A DNA stretch of 11,988 nucleotides from UBA1367 sp040268355 (GCA_040268355.1 JAWRIT010000098.1:1-11988), one strand, 5' to 3'; shown: positions 1 through 10,447, counted from the stretch's first letter. A program made the numbers and translations. The notes: generated by a model not told the origin, from the letters alone.

Positions 1-540
1 AACGCCGTGCCCCTTTTGCCGCGCCACCTGCCAGGACTGCCCTAGGTAACTCGATGCCTTGGGCGGCGTCTTGCCGCGCAGGGTCGAGTGGTAGTAGGCG
101 TAGGTCATCGGCGGCACGTCGGAGAGCGTCTGGGCGTCGCGGACTTCCCCCACAAAGATCATGTGCGTTCCCACGCCGAGCGTCTGCACCACCTCGCAGG
201 CGATCACGCAGGCGGAGCAGGTGGGCGTGTAGGGGTCACCCAGGGGCGTCCGCTCGCACGCAATGCCCTCGAACTTAGCGAAGTCCGCAGACGTGCGGAA
301 TCCGAAGCGCCCGATGTAGGGCATGTCAGCCTCTTCGGTGATGGCCGTGAGCGCAAAGTGCCCCGCCCGCTCGATGACGCCCTCGGTGTGGTTCTGCTTG
401 TTGACCACCACCTGGATCTGCAGTGGCTCGTTCGTCACCTGCAGGCCCGTGTTGATCACGCAGGCCCCATAGCCGTCCCCGTCCGCAGCCGAGACCACAT
501 ACAGTCCCGACGAGAGCTTGTACAGAGCCGTCACGTCCAT
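1..540 (-). CDS. Flavin reductase-domain protein, C-terminus cut by window edge (high-molecular-weight rubredoxin-like)
   Basis: The frame is open from ATG at 540 to the window edge, giving 180 residues with the 3' end missing. The start is well fixed: an in-frame TAG lies two codons upstream and a purine-rich ribosome binding site (GGAGAGGGG, 547-555) precedes it. The protein opens MDVTALYKLSSGLYVVSA and continues with GACVINTGLQVT, VNKQNHTEGVI and IGRFGFRTSADFAKFEG. These match the FMN-binding split-barrel flavin reductase family of anaerobes, which passes electrons from NAD(P)H through FMN. The stretch AYYHSTLRGKTPPKASSYL resembles the linker that, in high-molecular-weight rubredoxins (Hrb type), joins this domain to a C-terminal rubredoxin used in reduction of O2 or NO by flavodiiron proteins. 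The rubredoxin itself would lie outside the window, so the fusion is inferred. It follows smpB by 43 nt on the same strand and may share its transcript. Confidence 0.85.
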   Translation of the reverse strand, partial: MDVTALYKLSSGLYVVSAADGDGYGACVINTGLQVTNEPLQIQVVVNKQNHTEGVIERAGHFALTAITEEADMPYIGRFGFRTSADFAKFEGIACERTPLGDPYTPTCSACVIACEVVQTLGVGTHMIFVGEVRDAQTLSDVPPMTYAYYHSTLRGKTPPKASSYLGQSWQVARQKGHGV

Positions 541-583
541 GTCCTACCCCTCTCCGGTCGAACCGCCCCCCAGCGGTCACGTG

Positions 584-1081
584 TCAGCGATTGCGCTCCT
601 TGAGCGCCCGCTGTATGTCCCTGTCGCTCTGCCGCCTGGCCATGTCGTGGCGCTTGTCGTAGAGCTTCTTGCCCCGACCAAGGCCAAGCGAGAGCTTCAC
701 GCGGTTGTGCTCATCAAAATATAACTCAAGTGGCACGAGCGCCAGACCTTTGGTCCGCAGTCGTCCGTCGAGGGTGTCAATCTGTCGGCGATGCAACAGG
801 AGCTTGCGCCGCCGGTCGGGATCGACGTTCCACACCCCGCCGTTGGAGTAGGGGCGAATGTGCGCTCCCACGAGCCACACCTCGCCCGCACGGATGATGC
901 AGAACGCGTCACTGATCTGGCAGGAGCGCTCACGCAGGCTCTTGACCTCGGTCCCCGTCAGCACGATGCCCGCCTCGAACGTCTCCTCGATGGCGTAGTC
1001 GTGCCGTGCCGTACGGTTGCGGGCAATGACCTTCTTCCCGCGCTTTCCGGGAACCTCCTTGCCCGATGCACCCCTAGGCAT
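584..1081 (-). CDS. smpB: SsrA-binding protein SmpB
   Basis: The product has 165 residues, a normal length for SmpB. SmpB binds tmRNA and delivers it to ribosomes stalled without a stop codon, leading to tagging of the nascent peptide. Family hallmarks are visible: a basic N-terminus (GKRGKKVIARN), ARHDYAIEETFEAGIVLTG followed by TEVKSLR (residues 25-50), the OB-fold strands with AHIRPYSNGG, and the basic C-terminal tail GKKLYDKRHDMARRQSDRDI, which enters the mRNA channel. An in-frame ATG at 1258 exists, but the 59 residues it would add look non-native. The ATG at 1081 has a GGAGG-type site just upstream, overlaps the end of the preceding TPR-like gene by 8 nt, and gives a canonical SmpB N-terminus. 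The overlap suggests translational coupling. The stop codon is TGA. Confidence 0.97.
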   Translation of the reverse strand: MPRGASGKEVPGKRGKKVIARNRTARHDYAIEETFEAGIVLTGTEVKSLRERSCQISDAFCIIRAGEVWLVGAHIRPYSNGGVWNVDPDRRRKLLLHRRQIDTLDGRLRTKGLALVPLELYFDEHNRVKLSLGLGRGKKLYDKRHDMARRQSDRDIQRALKERNR

Positions 1082-1922
1082 GGTCACCACCCTCCTCTCC
1101 TTCCTCGTTGATGAGCTGGAGCAGCGCCATGGCCGCCTGCTCGCCCACCAGGTCGCGTGCGCGGATGGTGAGGTTGGTCGCCACGTTGCGCTCGCCTGCC
1201 GCCGCGGCGTCACCCGCGCACATGAGCAGGCAGATGGCAACCTCCGCGTTGGCCGCATCGGGCAGGCCCTCTGCCGCGAGCAGCTCCGACGCCTCCTGGT
1301 CGCTCAGGGAGTCCGGGTCCGCCTCGGTGCCGGCAGCCTGATCGAGCATCGGGGCGAGCGCCGCGTCGTCCGCGTCGATGCGTCGGGCCATCCTGAGAGC
1401 CGCCGCAGCCACGCGCGGCTGGTCGGAGGTCTGAAAGTATCCGGAGAAGTTGACGAAGGCCCGCACGATGTGCGTCGCCTCGCTCGCCCGCTCGAACACC
1501 GAGAAGGAAAGCGCCAGGTACTCCTGCACATCGCCGGCGATGCGGCAGAGGTCGGCCAGGTTGAGTCGATGCTCGCATCCCATGGGGTTCCAGCGGATCG
1601 CCTGTCGGAGGGCCGCGGCCGCCGCGTCGTAGTCACCGCAGTGCACGCACGCCAGCGCGTAGTCAGCGTAGAGGCGGTCGAACGGCTCGCCCACGTCACG
1701 CAGCTCGCGCGGGTCCCCCTCGACCCGGCGGTACGCCAAGCGCTCGAAGATCGTGGGGAAGCTGAACCACTGCAGCTCGTCGGTCGTGGGACAGTTGCGG
1801 TCAACGTACTCCTCGGCGTCCTCGGCATATCGCGCCAACAGGTCACGCGCCTGCTCCGCCTGGCCTTGCAGCAGCAGGCCCTCAGCCCGCAGCAGTTCGT
1901 CTGAGAGGGTGGTGTTGCTCAT
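1074..1922 (-). CDS. TPR-like helical-repeat protein of unknown function
   Basis: The product has 282 residues with no signal peptide or membrane segment, so it is probably cytoplasmic. The ATG at 1922 has a good ribosome binding site (AAGGAG, 4-nt spacer). The sequence is Ala/Leu-rich and helical. Residues 85-165 contain TPR-style helix pairs, for example DYALACVHCGDYDAAAAALR followed by QAIRWNP, then RLNLADLCRIAGDVQEYLAL. Such repeats usually form protein-binding scaffolds. The N-terminal part (LLLQGQAEQARDLLARYAED) looks like another repeat, and the C-terminus is acidic (INEEGEEGGDHA). It lies 89 nt after rnr and overlaps smpB by 8 nt, so it is probably co-expressed with smpB. I recognise no specific family and assign no biochemical role; a link to trans-translation or RNA decay is only suggested by position. 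The stop is TAG. Confidence 0.85.
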   Translation of the reverse strand: MSNTTLSDELLRAEGLLLQGQAEQARDLLARYAEDAEEYVDRNCPTTDELQWFSFPTIFERLAYRRVEGDPRELRDVGEPFDRLYADYALACVHCGDYDAAAAALRQAIRWNPMGCEHRLNLADLCRIAGDVQEYLALSFSVFERASEATHIVRAFVNFSGYFQTSDQPRVAAAALRMARRIDADDAALAPMLDQAAGTEADPDSLSDQEASELLAAEGLPDAANAEVAICLLMCAGDAAAAGERNVATNLTIRARDLVGEQAAMALLQLINEEGEEGGDHA

Positions 1923-1955
1923 GGTGCTCCTTCGTGTGGCGATCGTCTGTCCTCC

Positions 1956-1961
1956 AGTCTA
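1956..1961 (-). promoter_or_regulatory. Possible -10 element upstream of the TPR-like gene
   Basis: The minus strand reads TTGGGTAGACTGGAGG here. TAGACT fits the TAnnnT -10 pattern of actinobacterial housekeeping promoters and lies 34 nt before the start codon. No convincing -35 box is visible at 16-18 nt, so this is a weak prediction. Confidence 0.25.
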
Positions 1962-2011
1962 CCCAAGCTTGCCCCATCCTCGCCCACCGCACGTGCGCCA
2001 GGGGCACTCGG

Positions 2012-4063
2012 TCATCCCTCGCCCTGCCCTGCCGGCCGCGACGGGACGGCGGGACGGAAGTCGATCTGCCCTCGTGCAGGATTTGCCCCCGTCACCTCCA
2101 CCACGATGTGCTGTCCCAGTCGATACGTCTGCCCGCTCTCCTCGCCCACAAGCGCCCGGTGCCGCTCGTCAAAGAAGAACCACTCGTCGCCCAGCGAACG
2201 GACGGGGACCAGGCCCTCGGCGCAAGTCTCGTCGAGCATGACGAACAGACCGTAGCGCTCGCAGCCCGTGACGACCCCGGAGAAGCGCTCCCCCACGCGT
2301 CCGGCAAAGAGCTCGGCCATCTTGACCTTCTGCGAGTCGCGAGCCGCCGCGTCCGCCACGCGCTCGCGCTCGGAGCAGGTCCGGCAGAGCTGGGGCAACG
2401 CACGCGCCACCTCGCGCTGCTCGCTCGAGCCACTCGTGCGTGACAGCAGCGCCTTTAGGGCACGGTGCACGATGACGTCGGGATAGCGCCGGATGGGAGA
2501 GGTGAAGTGGCAGTACGCCCGAGCTCCCAGCGCGTAGTGGCCCTCGTTGTGCGGCAGGTAGATGGCGCGCTTCTGGGCTCGCAGCAGCAGCTCGCTCGCG
2601 AGCAGGCCCCCGGGAGCTCCCTTGGCCCGCTCGAGCACGTCCTGCACCACATACGGGTCGCCCGCCACCAGCCGATCCGTCTCGCCGAGTTCCAACAGGC
2701 GGAGCTCGTGGAGGGCCGGCAGCGTCTCCGCCAGGCTCTCGGGCGCGGGCCGCTCGTGCACGCGATAGGCCGCGGGTACATCGGAGGCGGCCAGCAGGTC
2801 GGCCACGGCCTCATTGGCCATCAGCATGGCCTCCTCGATGAGGCTCGTGGCGCGCGTCCGCTCGCGCACCACCACGTCAACGGGTCGCCCCTTCTCGTCG
2901 AGCGTCACCTTGGACTCGCGCGTCTCGAAGTCCACGGAACCGCGCCGCGCACGCAGCTGACGGCGCGCCTGGGCGATCCGGTCGAGCAGCATGATCATCC
3001 CCGCGACCTCCTCTGCGACCGGCAGCTCGCAGGGAAGCTCGGTGGCGGCCGCGCGACCCTCCAGCACGGCGTCAACGCCTGCGTAGTCAAGCCGCGCTCG
3101 CGAGCGAATCACCGACGGCGTCATCTGCGCCGAGGTGACCTCGCAGCGCTCGTTCAGGCGCAGCGTGACGCTCATGGCTAGCCGGTCCTCGTCCGGGCGA
3201 AGTGAGCACAGCTCGTTGCAGAGTCGCTCGGGCAGCATCGGGAGCACGCGGTCCACCAGGTAGACCGAGCAGGTGCGCTGGCGCGCCTCGATGTCCATGG
3301 GTGAGTCCCAGCCCAGGTAGTGGGTCACGTCAGCGATGTGCACCATCACCGTGTACCCGCCCTGTCCGTCCACGACGGCCGACACGGCATCGTCGAAGTC
3401 CCGCGCGTCGGTGGGGTCGATCGTGAAGGCGACCGTGTCCCGCATGTCCGCACGACCCGGCTGCGCGAGCGCCGCCTCCACGTCGAGGCGCAGGCCCTCG
3501 GCCTGTTCCAGCACACGCGGGGGAAACGCCGTGGCAAGCCCATGGGAGGCGATGACCGTCTCCACGAGCAGGTCGAGCTCACCGGCCGCCCCGACGCGTC
3601 GCTCGAGGGTCACCACCCTGGCAGTGTCCCTGCCGGGATAGTCCAAGATCCTCGCCTCGACCACGTCCCCTTCCGCGACCCCCAGCCTTTCGACGCTGGT
3701 GTCCTCCGGCAGCACGAAGAAGTCGCGGCTCATCCGCCCGTCCAAGGGCATGACCGCACCGAGCGGTCCCGCGGGCGAAAAGGTTCCCAAGAAGGTGCTC
3801 GTCGCACGTCGCACCACCGCGCGAACGACCGCCTTGCGCTCGGTTCCCCCTCGGCGCTCAAGGCTTATCTGCACCTCGTCACCATCCATGGCCCCGTGGA
3901 TGGAGCCACGAGCGACCACGTAGGTTCCCTCGGAGGTCTCGACCCGCGCCGCGTCGGGACGGGTGATGTGGATCGTACCCAAGATGAGCTGCTGTGGCCG
4001 CCTGCGGGGACCGTTCGTCCTCCCCCGCCGCGTGTTGCCCCGATGCGGACGCTTGCGTGTCAT
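2012..4063 (-). CDS. rnr: Ribonuclease R (RNB-family 3'-5' exoribonuclease)
   Basis: The product has 683 residues. RNase R degrades structured RNA from the 3' end and, in other bacteria, is recruited with SmpB-tmRNA to destroy non-stop mRNA. A basic N-terminus (MTRKRPHRGNTRRGR) is followed by cold-shock-like RNA-binding domains (about residues 25-155) and the RNB catalytic domain (about 205-545). The active-site motif TIDPTDARDFDDA lies at 214-226 with metal-binding Asp216, Asp222, Asp224 and Asp225. VHIADVTHYL and the late RNB motif CHFTSPIRRYPDVIVHRAL are also present. A C-terminal S1 domain (about 590-670) begins GERFSGVVTGCERYGLFVML. It lacks the long Lys-rich tail of the E. coli enzyme. 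An ATG 38 codons upstream is in frame, but it lies next to the ftsX terminator and gives unrelated residues, so the ATG at 4063 is preferred. The stop is TGA. Confidence 0.95.
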   Translation of the reverse strand: MTRKRPHRGNTRRGRTNGPRRRPQQLILGTIHITRPDAARVETSEGTYVVARGSIHGAMDGDEVQISLERRGGTERKAVVRAVVRRATSTFLGTFSPAGPLGAVMPLDGRMSRDFFVLPEDTSVERLGVAEGDVVEARILDYPGRDTARVVTLERRVGAAGELDLLVETVIASHGLATAFPPRVLEQAEGLRLDVEAALAQPGRADMRDTVAFTIDPTDARDFDDAVSAVVDGQGGYTVMVHIADVTHYLGWDSPMDIEARQRTCSVYLVDRVLPMLPERLCNELCSLRPDEDRLAMSVTLRLNERCEVTSAQMTPSVIRSRARLDYAGVDAVLEGRAAATELPCELPVAEEVAGMIMLLDRIAQARRQLRARRGSVDFETRESKVTLDEKGRPVDVVVRERTRATSLIEEAMLMANEAVADLLAASDVPAAYRVHERPAPESLAETLPALHELRLLELGETDRLVAGDPYVVQDVLERAKGAPGGLLASELLLRAQKRAIYLPHNEGHYALGARAYCHFTSPIRRYPDVIVHRALKALLSRTSGSSEQREVARALPQLCRTCSERERVADAAARDSQKVKMAELFAGRVGERFSGVVTGCERYGLFVMLDETCAEGLVPVRSLGDEWFFFDERHRALVGEESGQTYRLGQHIVVEVTGANPARGQIDFRPAVPSRPAGQGEG

Positions 4064-4130
4064 GCGACCATCCCTTTCCCTCTCCAGGATAACGACGTGC
4101 CGATCGCATGCTCGCGTCACGTCGCCCGAA

Positions 4131-4172
4131 TGACAAACGAGCGGCCCGGCGCGTCGGCACCGGGTCGCTCGT
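4131..4172 (-). terminator. Probable intrinsic terminator after ftsX
   Basis: A 13-bp stem (4137-4149 with 4160-4172, one imperfect pair) encloses a 10-nt loop. On the minus strand the stem ends in CCGCTCGT and runs into TTTGTCATT, a short and imperfect U tract. It sits 39 nt past the ftsX stop and 68 nt before the rnr start, which suits termination of the ftsEX transcript. The weak U tract limits confidence. Confidence 0.5.
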
Positions 4173-4210
4173 CGCATCGCTTCGGTTTTCCGGTCGCTCG
4201 GCCCCTGTGG

Positions 4211-5131
4211 CTAGACCTTGAGGTAGCGCCTCATGGCGATGAAGGAGCCAAAGCCACCCAGGATGAGGCCGCCCAGGATGAGGCCGCCGTAGGTCTGGAG
4301 CATGACCCGCACGGGCAGGCCGAAGGACAAAAACTGCAGGCTGTTCTCCAGACGCGGAACGAGCGCTCCCATCCCGAAGTGCAGGGCCGCGATCGCCAGC
4401 AGCGAGCCGATCAGCGCCTCAAGCACGCCCTCGGCGACGAAGGGGCCACGAATGAAGGCATTCGAGGCACCGACGAGACGCTCGATGGCGATCTCGCGCC
4501 GACGGGCCGAGATGGCCAGACGAATGGTGTTGTTGATGAACACGAACGCCACGAACGTGAGCAGGCCAACGAGCACCAGCGCTCCAAACCGGATGTAGTT
4601 GGTCACGCTGAAGAGCCGCTCGACCGTCTCGCGACCATACTGCACCGACGAGCCCAGGTCCTCCGGGTCGTCGGCCACGGTCGCGAAGTCCGCGTCCTCG
4701 ATGAGCTTGTTGGCGACGGTCTCGACCTGCTGCGGGTCGTCCAGCTTGATGACCAGCGACGCAGGAACGGGGTTCTCGCCGTCAAGGGCCGCCACGGCAT
4801 CCGCCGCGTTGCGGTTGCTCATGGTCTCCTTGTACTCTTCCAAGGCCTCGTTCTTGCTCTTGTAGCGTACGGTCTCGACGTTGCTCCAGCCCCTGACCTT
4901 GTCAGCCAGGGCCTCGACGGTCATCTGCTCGGCGTCGTCGGACAGAAACGCCTGGATGGTGACGCGATCCTCGACGTCGCCGACGAGGTTGGTAACCATA
5001 GCGGAGCCCAGCACGAACACGCCGATGATGAGCAACGAGAGGAAGATGGTCACGATGGCGCCAAAGACCGTCGACCAGTTGCGACGGAAATGGTGCAGTG
5101 CCTCACGGATGGAATAGCCGATGTTAGACAT
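4211..5131 (-). CDS. ftsX: Cell division protein FtsX (ABC-like membrane subunit)
   Basis: The product has 306 residues with the standard FtsX layout: a short cytoplasmic N-terminus, TM1 (about 22-47, TVFGAIVTIFLSLLIIGVFV), an extracellular domain (about 48-178), then TM2 (about 180-200), TM3 (about 232-255) and TM4 (about 279-300). The motif RREIAIERLVGASNAFIRGP between TM2 and TM3 is typical of the FtsX/MacB permease fold. With FtsE it forms a complex that uses ATP to activate peptidoglycan hydrolases at the septum. The start at 5131 overlaps the ftsE stop by 8 nt and lies behind a GGGGAGG site inside ftsE. An upstream in-frame ATG at 5272 would add 47 residues lying wholly within ftsE and is rejected. 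No partner hydrolase gene is adjacent; rnr follows instead. The stop is TAG. Confidence 0.95.
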   Translation of the reverse strand: MSNIGYSIREALHHFRRNWSTVFGAIVTIFLSLLIIGVFVLGSAMVTNLVGDVEDRVTIQAFLSDDAEQMTVEALADKVRGWSNVETVRYKSKNEALEEYKETMSNRNAADAVAALDGENPVPASLVIKLDDPQQVETVANKLIEDADFATVADDPEDLGSSVQYGRETVERLFSVTNYIRFGALVLVGLLTFVAFVFINNTIRLAISARRREIAIERLVGASNAFIRGPFVAEGVLEALIGSLLAIAALHFGMGALVPRLENSLQFLSFGLPVRVMLQTYGGLILGGLILGGFGSFIAMRRYLKV

Positions 5132-6095
5132 AGGTACCGTAGCCTCCCCTCTCCTGGTCGCGCACGATATGGCCGGCCTCAAGCGCCACGACGCGCTTGC
5201 GCATGGAATCGACCATCTCGCGGTCATGGGTGGCCATGACAACGGTGGTGCCGGCACGGTTGATGCGGTCAAGCAGCTTCATGATGCCCAGCGAGATGGC
5301 CGGGTCGAGGTTGCCCGTGGGCTCGTCGCACACCAGAAGCGGCGGGCGGTTGACCATGGCTCGGGCCACGGCCACGCGCTGCTGCTCGCCACCAGAGAGC
5401 TGGTCGGGGAAGTTGTCCATCTTCTCGGACAGGCCGACCAGACGCAGCACCTCGGGCACCTGCGTCTCGATGACCGTGCGTGACTTGCCGATGCACTCGA
5501 GCGCGAAGGCGACGTTCTCGTAGGTCGTCTTGTCGGGCAAGAGCTTGAAGTCCTGGAACACGCAACCGATCTGACGCCGCAGGTAGGGCACCTTCCAGTT
5601 GCGCATCTTGGTCAGGTCCTGACCGGCGACCAGCACCTGGCCCTTGCTGGCCCGAATCTCGCGGGTAAGCAGGCGGATGAAGGTCGACTTGCCGGACCCG
5701 GAGTGACCGACGACGAACACGAACTCACCGGGGTAGATGTCGATGCTGACGTCTTCGAGCGCGGGCTTGTTGGGCTGGGACGGGTAGATGTGTGTGACGT
5801 TTTTGAGCGAGATGGTGGGCGTGCCCTCGCGAGACACCGCAGGTGCCGCGCTGCTCCAGGACGCGTTGACGCCCTGGGACGACGAGCCAAGCTCCTCCTC
5901 TGTGGGGACGGAAGGAAGGTCTTCCTCTGCCACGGCAGGGTGCTCCTGTGCGGTGGCCTGGGACGAGTTGGGATAGAGGACCGCGTCTATGGCAGCCTCC
6001 ATATCGTCCTGTGTGCCCGCACCTGTCGCCGGCTGAGCAGTGACCTGATCCAGGTCGTCCTCAGATCGCTCGTTGCTGCGAAAGTGGTTAGCCAC
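5124..6095 (-). CDS. ftsE: Cell division ATP-binding protein FtsE with an N-terminal extension
   Basis: From a GTG start the product has 323 residues, against roughly 220-230 for typical FtsE. The ABC ATPase core starts near residue 95 (TISLKNVTHIYP) and is complete: Walker A GHSGSGKST (130-138), Q-loop Gln181 in VFQDFKLLPDKTT, signature LSGGEQQR (233-240), Walker B LLVCDEPTG with Asp257/Glu258, and switch His290. FtsE powers FtsX at the division site. The first ~94 residues are acidic and low in predicted order (for example SEDDLDQ, AEEDLPSVPTEEELGSS), with no membrane segment. GTG 6095 is chosen because it has a strong GAGGAG site 5 nt upstream. The ATG at 6140 has no such site, and a GTG near residue 87 also lacks one. 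The stop TAA overlaps the ftsX start. Confidence 0.92.
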   Translation of the reverse strand: MANHFRSNERSEDDLDQVTAQPATGAGTQDDMEAAIDAVLYPNSSQATAQEHPAVAEEDLPSVPTEEELGSSSQGVNASWSSAAPAVSREGTPTISLKNVTHIYPSQPNKPALEDVSIDIYPGEFVFVVGHSGSGKSTFIRLLTREIRASKGQVLVAGQDLTKMRNWKVPYLRRQIGCVFQDFKLLPDKTTYENVAFALECIGKSRTVIETQVPEVLRLVGLSEKMDNFPDQLSGGEQQRVAVARAMVNRPPLLVCDEPTGNLDPAISLGIMKLLDRINRAGTTVVMATHDREMVDSMRKRVVALEAGHIVRDQERGGYGTYV

Positions 6096-6100
6096 AAAAG

Positions 6101-6106
6101 CTCCTC
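6101..6106 (-). promoter_or_regulatory. Ribosome binding site that fixes the ftsE GTG start
   Basis: GAGGAG lies 5 nt before GTG 6095 on the minus strand (AAGAGGAGCTTTTGTGGC). It is the only strong site near the possible starts and implies that the acidic N-terminal extension of FtsE is translated. Confidence 0.6.
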
Positions 6107-6264
6107 TTCGACATAGCGAACCGATAGAAACAGATCCCATGGTAGCAGAGGAAAGGGCACTCCCGCACGCACGCCGCGCGCGCCCCAAAAGACCATAAGA
6201 GACCGTCGTATTAGGGGCTTTCGCGGGCACGCCGCCAAAGGTCGTGTGCCAAGGACGCTACGAG

Positions 6265-7370
6265 TTAGGCTTCGGAGCCGAGCAGCCAACGATGGTAGGC
6301 GACCACGAACTCGTCGAGATCGCCGTCGGAGAGCACCGAGTCCACGTTGCCGCGCTCCACGCCCGTGCGCAGGTCCTTGACCATCTGATAGGGGTAGAGG
6401 ACGTAGCTCCTGATCTGGTTGCCCCAGGCGATGTCATGCTTGGGGCCGCGCAGCTCCTCCATCTCGGCGGCACGGCGCTCCAGCTCCAGCTCGTAGAGCT
6501 TCGCGCGCAGGACGCTCATGGCGAAGGCCTTGTTCTGCAGCTGGCTGCGCTCGTTCTGGCAGGTGACGACGATGCCGGTGGGCAGGTGGGTGATGCGTAC
6601 GGCGGAGTCTGTGGTGTTGACGCCCTGGCCACCGTGCCCATGGCTATGGAACACGTCGATGCGCAGGTCGTCCTGGTTGATGTCCACCTCGATGTCATCG
6701 GGCAGCACCGGCAGCACCTCGACGCCCGCGAAGGTCGTCTGGCGGCGCTTCTTCACGTCGGTGGGCGAGATCCGCACGAGGCGGTGCACGCCCTGCTCGG
6801 CGCGCAGCATCCCGTAGGCGTTGTGGCCGCTCACCGTGAACATCGCCCGGTCCAGGCCGATGGCCTCCCCGGCCGGCGCGTCGTTCACGGTCACCTTCCA
6901 TCCGCGACGGGTGCAGTAGGCCTGGTACATGCGGAAGAGCATGGCGCACCAGTCCTGCGCCTCGAGGCCGCCCTGTCCCGGCGTCACCGTGACGATGGCG
7001 TCCCCGTGGTCGAGCTCGTCGGTGAACCAACTCGCGAGCTCGAGCTCGGTGAGGTCGGCGGCAAGCTTGTCGAGCAGGCGCTCGGCCTCTGCCAGCAGGT
7101 CCTCGTCGCCCATCTCGCTGCCCAGCTCGAAGGCCGCCTGGGCGTCTCCCAGCTCCTGACGGGCGGCGTCGATCCCCGACACGGCGTCACGTGCCTCCGA
7201 GAGCGCCGCCATCGTCGCGCGGGCGGCGTCGACGTCGTCCCAGAAGCCGGGCTGCGCGCTCTGCTGCTCGAGCTCGGCCACCTCGGCGCGTCGGGCATCA
7301 ATGCGCAGGTACTCCTCGACCTCGTCCAGTCGCTCGGAGAAGGCCGTGATCTGCTCTGCGGTCACCGCCA

Positions 7371-7371
<1 letters not shown>
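6265..7371 (-). CDS. prfB: Peptide chain release factor 2 (RF2), with SPT in place of SPF
   Basis: The product has 368 residues, normal for RF2, which reads UGA and UAA and triggers peptide release. The catalytic GGQ is at 247-249 (HGHGGQGVNTTDSAVRITH). RF2-type blocks follow: PTGIVVTCQNERSQLQNK and SYVLYPYQMVKDLRTG. The stop-codon recognition tripeptide, normally Ser-Pro-Phe, reads Ser-Pro-Thr here (residues 202-204 in LVRISPTDVKKRRQTTF; codons TCG CCC ACC at 6768-6760). There is no in-frame TGA near codon 26 (the sequence runs EEYLRIDARRAEV), so the autoregulatory +1 frameshift of E. coli prfB is absent. The ATG at 7371 overlaps the secA stop as TAATG and has AGGA 7 nt upstream. The product is expected to depend on secA transcription and perhaps on coupled translation. 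The stop is TAA. Confidence 0.96.
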
Positions 7372-10133
<2,762 letters not shown>

Positions 10134-10157
10134 GGTATTTCTCCCTAGACAACAAGA

Positions 10158-10177
10158 GGGGCGCATCCATACGCCCC
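10158..10177 (-). promoter_or_regulatory. Stable hairpin in the secA 5' leader
   Basis: On the minus strand GGGGCGTATGGATGCGCCCC folds into an 8-bp stem (one G-U pair) with a TGGA loop. It ends 24 nt before the secA ATG, just ahead of the ribosome binding site, and follows an A6 run (10185-10190). It could influence ribosome access or mRNA stability. On the plus strand the same stem is followed after 7 nt by T6, which is terminator-like but has no plus-strand gene to serve. Confidence 0.45.
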
Positions 10178-10194
10178 GTGTGGCTTTTTTACCT

Positions 10195-10200
10195 ACTCTA
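10195..10200 (-). promoter_or_regulatory. Possible -10 element of the secA promoter
   Basis: The minus strand reads TTGATAGAGTAGGT. TAGAGT fits the TAnnnT -10 pattern and would place the transcript start near 10188, giving a leader of about 55 nt that includes the hairpin at 10158-10177. No clear -35 box is seen. Confidence 0.25.
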
Positions 10201-10447
10201 TCAATTGAGCGGAGGGCGCACTCGGAGCGCACGGCCTCACATCAAAAGCGCAGAGGGATCGCGCGGCTTTCGGATCCCCACCCGTGGCGCTCCCGATTGG
10301 CCCGAAGAAGCAAGGCGGGCAGTAGGAGCTCTTTCGCGAGAGGTTGCGAGGGAATGCCTGGAACACTTCCGAAGATGCGGGCGAAACGTCGGACCAAGTC
10401 TGGTTCGGACGGGAACCCACATGGACGTGATGGAGATGGCGCCCGAT

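Noticed and set aside
88..603. A 171-codon plus-strand open frame at the left end
   Set aside because: It is antisense to the flavin reductase-domain gene, whose protein sequence is clearly recognisable, and it has no domain of its own.
3320..5239. A 639-codon open frame on the plus strand opposite rnr and ftsX
   Set aside because: It spans two well-identified minus-strand genes and their terminator region; it is a codon-bias shadow with no domain.
6193..6213. A T7-promoter-like string (TAATACGAC...TTATGG) on the minus strand upstream of ftsE
   Set aside because: Only the first nine bases match, the initiation part differs, and there is no phage context. It is a chance match.
6096..6264. 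An intrinsic terminator between prfB and ftsE
   Set aside because: Possible stems (GGCAC/GTGCC and GCCCC/GGGGC with long loops) are weak and none is followed by a T run. The stretch probably holds an ftsE promoter, but I could not point to convincing boxes.
10158..10190. A plus-strand intrinsic terminator (GGGGCG/CGCCCC stem then T6)
   Set aside because: The T run is 7 nt away from the stem and no plus-strand gene lies upstream to be terminated; the hairpin is better read as part of the secA leader.
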